Below, piece after piece: positions 59,483 through 64,000 of a stretch of DNA of 64,000 bases. Location: contig JAHBXK010000005.1 in the NCBI GenBank assembly GCA_019636535.1, forward strand, positions 82,258-146,257, written 5' to 3'. This DNA comes from Phycisphaeraceae bacterium (lineage in GTDB: Bacteria; Planctomycetota; Phycisphaerae; Phycisphaerales; UBA1924). Position numbers and translations under genes: made by a program. Every line of letters starts with the position of its first letter. The stretch's first letter is position 1. The notes under the pieces were generated by a model. That model saw nothing but the letters and a program-made list of their open reading frames with translations, did no database searches and was not told where the DNA came from.

Positions 59483-59542
59483 GCGCGAGCCGGTGCAACT
59501 CGGCACGCCCGCCCCCATCAAGTCCTGCTGCAACCACTGATC
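59483..59542 (+). pseudogene. Relic of a second DUF899 gene tail
   Basis: 60-bp near copy (56 of 60 identical) of 58552-58611, still encoding a SCCNH-type end and TGA. It is not in frame with the mini-thioredoxin gene and no start or body precedes it. It is best explained as the remaining end of a tandemly duplicated fusion gene whose body was lost, or as a breakpoint from insertion of the HxlR/mini-thioredoxin pair. Confidence 0.6.
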
Positions 59543-59558
59543 GCGCTGCGCCCCGCGC

Positions 59559-60089
59559 TCAGCGCCCTCGCGCCTCCCGCTCCTTCTGCATCTCCTCCAG
59601 CGCGCGAAGGCTGAAAGCGCCCGTGATGTTGTCGCGTCCACGCCCGATCAGCCAGTCGTAAACGTCGTCGACATTCCCCCGAACCGGATCACCCTCCTTC
59701 ACGCCCACATCCTGCGTCGGGTGGTTGTTCAGCGTCCCCTCGATCTTGTCCCCGTCGATCAGTGTCACCTGGATCCACATGTACTCGTGCCCGCCGCCAC
59801 GAACCGCGAACGGCAGTTTCACCGCGTACGCCACGTTCGGCTCGCGCTGCGAGAACGCGTCCACGAACTCGGGCCAGCGCCTCCGCGCTTCCTCCGCCGC
59901 GGCCACCAGCCGTGGGTCCCGCTGCTCACCCCCGGAGACGAGCGACGCATTCGGGTCCTTCGGCTCATCCCCGATCGAAGCGCGCTCTTTCGCGGGCGCG
60001 CGATCGCACCCGCTCAGCACGCACGCCGCCACGATGACACAGGCCGAAAGAACCAGCCCTCGATCGACCGCAAACATCACCCGCTTCAT
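59559..60089 (-). CDS. DUF2314 lipoprotein
   Basis: 176 residues. Signal peptide with lipobox LSGC (about 23-26), a short Ala/Glu linker, then a DUF2314 domain: EEARRRWPEFVDAF, VKLPFAVRGGGHEYMWIQVT, GTLNNHP and VDDVYDWLIGRGRDN. GGGAG lies 8 bases before ATG 60089; the long upstream extension is a poor frame. The domain is known from many proteobacterial and planctomycete proteins with no established function. Faces away from clpB. Confidence 0.82.
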   Translation of the reverse strand: MKRVMFAVDRGLVLSACVIVAACVLSGCDRAPAKERASIGDEPKDPNASLVSGGEQRDPRLVAAAEEARRRWPEFVDAFSQREPNVAYAVKLPFAVRGGGHEYMWIQVTLIDGDKIEGTLNNHPTQDVGVKEGDPVRGNVDDVYDWLIGRGRDNITGAFSLRALEEMQKEREARGR

Positions 60090-60318
60090 GATCGACTCCC
60101 GTGACCGGTTCCGCCCACCGAGAGCCGAGTGTACTCGGAGCCCCACCCACCAACACCCCCATCCCTGCCGTTTCGGCAGCCCCATCGCCCCCCCCACGCC
60201 CCCACGCTCCACCAAACGCCATTCCCCCCTGGCGCGCTGATTGCACATCCCCTCCCGACGCTCGGGTCCGCTTCCGCGGCGCCCGCGCACGCCTTCCTCT
60301 GTTCTCGGGAGCCGCACC

Positions 60319-63096
60319 ATGCGCATGGACCGTTTCACCACCCTCGCCCAGCAAGCACTCGCCGACGCACAGCAGGACGCCCTCTCGCGCCAAAACCCCG
60401 AAGTCGCGCCCCTCCACATCCTCGCCACGCTCCTCAAAGACCGCGCCTCCACCACCTGGTCCATCCTCGAGCGCGCCGCCGGCGCCACCGCCGCGCAGCG
60501 CGTCGTCCAGGTCGTCAACTCCGAACTCGACCGCCTCCCAAAGGTCTCCGGCCCCGCCGGTCAGGGCGGCCGCGCCCTCCTCGAACTCTTCACCAAGTCC
60601 GAGCAGGAAGCCAAGAAACTCAACGACGCCTTCATCAGCACCGAGCACCTCCTCCTCGCCATCGCCGACACACCCGGCCCCGCCCGCGAAGCGCTCTCCA
60701 CCGTCGGCGGCGCAGGCGGCGACCGCAAACGCCTCGAAGACGCCATCAGGCAGCTCCGAGCCTCCAGCGGCGTCACCAACGTCAACGACCCCGACGCCGA
60801 AACCTCCTACGAAGCACTCAAGAAATACTCCATCGACCTCACCGAAAAGGCCCAGCAGGGCAAGCTCGACCCCGTCATCGGCCGCGACGAGGAAATCCGC
60901 CGCTGCATGCAGGTCCTCAGCCGACGAACCAAGAACAACCCCGTTCTCATCGGCGAGCCCGGCGTCGGCAAAACCGCCATCGCCGAGGGAATCGCCCAAC
61001 GCATCGTCGACGGCGACTGCCCCGAGACGATGAAGAACCAGCGCATCGTCGCCCTCGACGTCGGCCAGCTCCTCGCCGGCGCCAAATACCGCGGCGAGTT
61101 CGAAGAGCGACTCAAGTCCGTCCTCCGAGAGGTCCAGGCAAGCAAGGGCCAGGTCATCCTCTTCATCGACGAACTCCACACCATCGTCGGCGCAGGCGCC
61201 GCCGAGGGCGCCGTCTCCGCCGGCAACCTCCTCAAGCCCGCCCTCGCACGCGGCGAACTCCGCTGCATCGGCGCCACCACCCTCGACGAGTACCGAAAGC
61301 ACATCGAAAAGGACGCCGCCTTCGAGCGACGATTCCAGCCGGTCTTGGTGGATCAACCCAGCGTCGAAGAAACCGTCGCCATCCTCCGCGGCCTCAAGCC
61401 CCGCTACGAGGCCCACCACGGCGTGCGCATCCTCGACGGTGCCATCCTCGCCGCCGCTCAACTCAGCCACCGCTACATCACCGAACGCTTCCTCCCCGAC
61501 AAAGCCATCGACCTCATCGACGAGGCCGCCAGCCGACTCCGACTCGAAAACGACTCCATGCCCACCGAGCTGGACGAACTCCGCCGGCGCATCATGCAAC
61601 TCGAAATCGAGCGCGAAGCCGTCAAGCTCGAAGTCGAAGGCAAGAAGGGCGACACCGGCGGGGCGGGCGGCAGCACACGCGAACTCGACCGCCTCAACCG
61701 CGAACTCGCCGAGTTGCAGGAGAAGAACCGAGCCCTCACCGCACGCTGGGACGCCGAGAAGAAGGACCTCGACGCCGTCAAAAACGTCAAGGGCCAGATC
61801 GACGCCAAACGCACCCAACTCGAACAGGCCCAGCGCCGCGGCGACCTCGAAACCGCCGCGCGCATCCAGTACGGCGAGATCCGCGAACTCGAAAAACGCC
61901 TCGCCGACGCCGAGTCAGCCCTCGCCGAACGCAACGCTCGCGGCGACGCGCTCGTCAAGGAGGAAGTCGACGCCGAGGCCGTCGCCCAGATCGTCGGCAA
62001 GTGGACCGGCATCCCCGTCTCGCGACTCGTCGAGGGCGAACGCGAAAAGCTCCTGCGCATGGAGCGCGAACTCACCCGCCGCGTCGTCGGCCAGGACGAG
62101 GCCCTCCGCGCCGTCGCCGACGCCGTCCGCCGGGCCCGCTCGGGCCTGGGCGACCCCAACCGGCCCATCGGGTCGTTCCTGTTCCTCGGCCCCACCGGCG
62201 TCGGCAAGACCGAGACGTGCAAGGCCTTGGCGGAGTTCCTCTTCGACACCGAAGAGGCCATGATCCGCGTGGACATGAGCGAGTACATGGAGAAGCACGC
62301 GGTCAGCCGGCTGATCGGCGCGCCCCCGGGTTACGTCGGCTACGAAGAGGGCGGCGCGCTCACCGAGGCCATCCGCCGCCGACCCTACGCCGTCCTCCTC
62401 CTCGACGAGATCGAAAAAGCCCACCCCGACGTCTTCAACATCCTCCTCCAGGTCCTCGACGACGGCCGTCTCACCGACGGCCAGGGACGCACCGTCGACT
62501 TCAAGAACACTATCGTCGTCATGACCAGCAACTTCGGCAGCCAGATGATCCAGGAACTCGCCTCCGGAGGCGCCGAAGACTGGGAGATCGACGCCGCCGT
62601 CCGCGACCTCCTCCGCCGCGGACCCGCCGGTCTCGCCGCCGACATGATGTCCAAGCTCGGCTCCGAAGTCGCACGCAGCGCCACCGGCGGCGCAGCGCCC
62701 TCCCCAAAGGTCATCGAAGCCATGATCAAGGCCCAGCAGGCCATGCAGGGCACCCAGTTCCTCCGCCCGGAGCTCCTCAACCGCATCGACGAGGTCGTCG
62801 TCTTCCACCAACTCAAGAAGGAATCACTCGCCGCCATCGTCGAGATCCAACTCGGCAGGCTCCGCAAGCGCCTCGCCGACCGCGAAATGTCCCTCTCCCT
62901 CACCGACGACGCCAAGCGCGAACTCGCCGAGGTCGGCTGGGACCCCGCCTTCGGCGCGCGCCCGCTCAAGCGCGCCATCCAGCAGCGAATCGAAAACCCG
63001 CTCGCCTCACGCATCCTCGCCGGCGAGTTCGCCCCCGGCGACAGCATCCGCTGCGACTACAAGGGCAAGAGCTTCACCTTCGACAAGTCCAACTGA
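60319..63096 (+). CDS. clpB: ClpB disaggregase (Hsp100)
   Basis: 925 residues, ATP-dependent protein disaggregase working with DnaK. N-terminal Clp repeats (1-150), first AAA domain with GEPGVGKT (212-219), the coiled-coil middle domain (about 415-540) and second AAA domain with GPTGVGKT (about 624-631). The second AAA domain carries about 45 extra residues between [10 protein letters not shown] (735) and [14 protein letters not shown] (814), where E. coli ClpB has 33. This segment is Gly/Ala-rich and may be a surface loop. The start follows GGGAG; an earlier in-frame TTG at 60241 is not favoured. No CIRCE or HAIR element seen upstream. Confidence 0.96.
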   Translation: MRMDRFTTLAQQALADAQQDALSRQNPEVAPLHILATLLKDRASTTWSILERAAGATAAQRVVQVVNSELDRLPKVSGPAGQGGRALLELFTKSEQEAKKLNDAFISTEHLLLAIADTPGPAREALSTVGGAGGDRKRLEDAIRQLRASSGVTNVNDPDAETSYEALKKYSIDLTEKAQQGKLDPVIGRDEEIRRCMQVLSRRTKNNPVLIGEPGVGKTAIAEGIAQRIVDGDCPETMKNQRIVALDVGQLLAGAKYRGEFEERLKSVLREVQASKGQVILFIDELHTIVGAGAAEGAVSAGNLLKPALARGELRCIGATTLDEYRKHIEKDAAFERRFQPVLVDQPSVEETVAILRGLKPRYEAHHGVRILDGAILAAAQLSHRYITERFLPDKAIDLIDEAASRLRLENDSMPTELDELRRRIMQLEIEREAVKLEVEGKKGDTGGAGGSTRELDRLNRELAELQEKNRALTARWDAEKKDLDAVKNVKGQIDAKRTQLEQAQRRGDLETAARIQYGEIRELEKRLADAESALAERNARGDALVKEEVDAEAVAQIVGKWTGIPVSRLVEGEREKLLRMERELTRRVVGQDEALRAVADAVRRARSGLGDPNRPIGSFLFLGPTGVGKTETCKALAEFLFDTEEAMIRVDMSEYMEKHAVSRLIGAPPGYVGYEEGGALTEAIRRRPYAVLLLDEIEKAHPDVFNILLQVLDDGRLTDGQGRTVDFKNTIVVMTSNFGSQMIQELASGGAEDWEIDAAVRDLLRRGPAGLAADMMSKLGSEVARSATGGAAPSPKVIEAMIKAQQAMQGTQFLRPELLNRIDEVVVFHQLKKESLAAIVEIQLGRLRKRLADREMSLSLTDDAKRELAEVGWDPAFGARPLKRAIQQRIENPLASRILAGEFAPGDSIRCDYKGKSFTFDKSN

Positions 63097-63235
63097 TCGC
63101 CCACCAACCCCATCCCTTCGTCGTCCCCGCCCGCTCCCCGGCGTTGTTTCGCCTGTGCACCCATCTCGATCCGATCAACTCTCTCGCCACAACGCGCCGA
63201 TCCGCCCAACCCAAACCCCGCCTCCCCCGGCTCCG

Positions 63236-63241
63236 TATAAA
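63236..63241 (+). promoter_or_regulatory. TATAAA box before the 63257 gene
   Basis: TATAAA ends 15 bases before ATG 63257; no matching -35 is visible. Confidence 0.35.
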
Positions 63242-63256
63242 GACTCGAGCCGAACG

Positions 63257-63502
63257 ATGACCAACTCCAACCCCAACACCAACCCCATCGACCTCACCAA
63301 GCCCGCCGTCCCGACGTCCGCCGCCCACGCCGATCTTCCCGCCAAGCCCCTCGCCGCTCACGGGCCCGCCGCGCCCGCCCCGGCGGAACCCATCGACCCA
63401 ACCCCCGCGCACCCGCCCCTCATCTTCCCCGTCGAACTCGCCGAAACACTCCGTCGCGGCAACATCGTCGCCGTCCCGCGACGACGCACCCGCATCGCCT
63501 GA
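63257..63502 (+). CDS. Small Pro/Ala-rich hypothetical protein
   Basis: 81 residues. The first half is Asn/Thr/Pro/Ala-rich and probably disordered. The end IFPVELAETLRRGNIVAVPRRRTRIA looks like a short helix followed by a basic tail, a feature seen in small planctomycete proteins. A TATAAA box precedes it. No domain recognised. Confidence 0.55.
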   Translation: MTNSNPNTNPIDLTKPAVPTSAAHADLPAKPLAAHGPAAPAPAEPIDPTPAHPPLIFPVELAETLRRGNIVAVPRRRTRIA

Positions 63503-63553
63503 TCTCCCCGCATCGCGGCCGTCCCCGCCCTCTCGGGCGCACTCTCCCCGCTC

Positions 63554-64000
63554 ATGCCCCCCGCGCCCGACCCGACAGCCTCACCGCGCCATCCCCGCCG
63601 CGCGCTCGCAGCGATCATCACGCTCGCCGCCATCCTCCTCGCCGCGACGCTCACCTTCGAACGACTCTGGCCCCAGCTCTGGATCTCCCAGTCCCGCGTC
63701 GCCTCCTGGGTCCACTTCGCCGCCTTCCTCTTCCGAACCTTCGAGTTCCACCTCGGCCTCGCCGCCGCCGCGCTCACGCTCGCGGCACTCTTCTTCAGGG
63801 CGCGCAAGGCCGCCGCGCTCTCCGCGCTCGTCGCCGCCGTTGCGCTCTCCCACGCTGCCGTCTCGTGGTTCCCCGCGCAGCGCCCACCCCTCGCGCCCGC
63901 CACGCTCCCCTCCTCCGCCCGCGCAGCCACCGACCACGCCCCACCCGACCCCACCGCCCAGGACTCCCGTCCCACCCGCATCCTCGCCATGAACCTCATG
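63554..64000 (+). CDS. Membrane-bound endonuclease/exonuclease/phosphatase-fold protein (5' part)
   Basis: The frame is open to the right edge (149 codons). A basic start is followed by three hydrophobic segments (about 15-31, 53-76, 88-101), a Pro-rich linker, and RILAMNLM at the edge, which is the usual first strand of the DNase I/EEP fold after a membrane anchor. The family includes nucleases and phospholipases, so the activity cannot be told from this part. The start ATG at 63554 follows the previous stop by 51 bases. Confidence 0.65.
   Translation, partial: MPPAPDPTASPRHPRRALAAIITLAAILLAATLTFERLWPQLWISQSRVASWVHFAAFLFRTFEFHLGLAAAALTLAALFFRARKAAALSALVAAVALSHAAVSWFPAQRPPLAPATLPSSARAATDHAPPDPTAQDSRPTRILAMNLM

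Noticed and set aside
60129..63260. 1,043-codon Arg-rich frame over clpB
   Set aside because: clpB is certain in another frame; this translation has only Arg/Pro runs.
1..64000. tRNA, rRNA, SRP RNA, tmRNA or RNase P genes
   Set aside because: No T-loop, anticodon-stem or conserved core sequences were recognised in the non-coding gaps.
1..64000. CRISPR arrays, insertion sequences or transposases
   Set aside because: No regularly spaced direct repeats with unique spacers, and no transposase-like protein in any frame.

Overview
The window is about 70% G+C and carries no rRNA, tRNA, insertion sequence, prophage or CRISPR array that I can see. Gene content points to a planctomycete, probably of the Phycisphaerae type. 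The signs are a secreted protein ending in a single dockerin-like calcium loop plus Gly-Cys-Pro, membrane proteins carrying CPxCG/CPECG zinc ribbons, a soluble Hanks-type kinase fused to a TolB/WD40-like propeller, PilZ pairs, a giant AsmA-like protein, a ClpB and an RNase R, many short lipoproteins, and polysaccharide sulfation genes. The assignment rests on gene style, not on a marker phylogeny.

Layout. 0-5 kb: the end of an unknown gene, a GNAT acetyltransferase, a small anchored protein, a HhH-GPD DNA glycosylase, a class-I glutamine amidotransferase and a PfkB sugar kinase. 5-14 kb: a two-gene clan AA aspartic protease module, glnS, a TlpA-like thioredoxin and a 1,602-residue AsmA-like protein. 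14-20 kb: a ROK kinase with a lysine-rich tail, argB, a 626-bp gap with two DnaA-box-like 9-mers, a lamin-tail protein with a lipoprotein, and cysS. 20-24 kb: GNAT, a HEAT/zinc-ribbon membrane protein and two PilZ proteins. 24-30 kb: a lipoprotein and two amidohydrolase genes encoding three amidohydrolase domains, two of which lack the HxH metal motif. 30-37 kb: rplM-rpsI with a terminator, the dockerin-type secreted protein, an M28 peptidase, an MCE-domain protein and an XRE-S24 self-cleaving-type repressor. 37-52 kb: a HTH protein, a phosphofructokinase, a sulfotransferase next to a GT2-GT4 fusion glycosyltransferase, a CPBP protease, anchored and zinc-ribbon proteins, the kinase-propeller protein and small membrane enzymes. 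52-64 kb: rnr, an atypical SDR, an ArsR/SRPBCC-thioredoxin-like operon, an HxlR/mini-thioredoxin pair, clpB and the start of a membrane-bound endonuclease/exonuclease/phosphatase-fold gene.

Two window-wide patterns stand out. The + strand is G-rich from the left edge to roughly 24-26 kb and C-rich from there to the right edge, whichever strand the genes are on. This is the shape expected of a replication terminus. Second, about a dozen genes without a Shine-Dalgarno sequence have a TANNNT hexamer 5-11 bases before the start codon, which suggests widespread leaderless transcripts. These hexamers also decided several start codons chosen here (for example the kinase at 48065 and rnr at 54964).

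The clearest candidate modules for follow-up are the aspartic protease pair (5.1-5.8 kb), the redox-type cluster at 57.0-59.5 kb with its autogenous operator, 20-bp palindrome and duplicated gene tail, and the metal-motif-less amidohydrolases at 25-30 kb.
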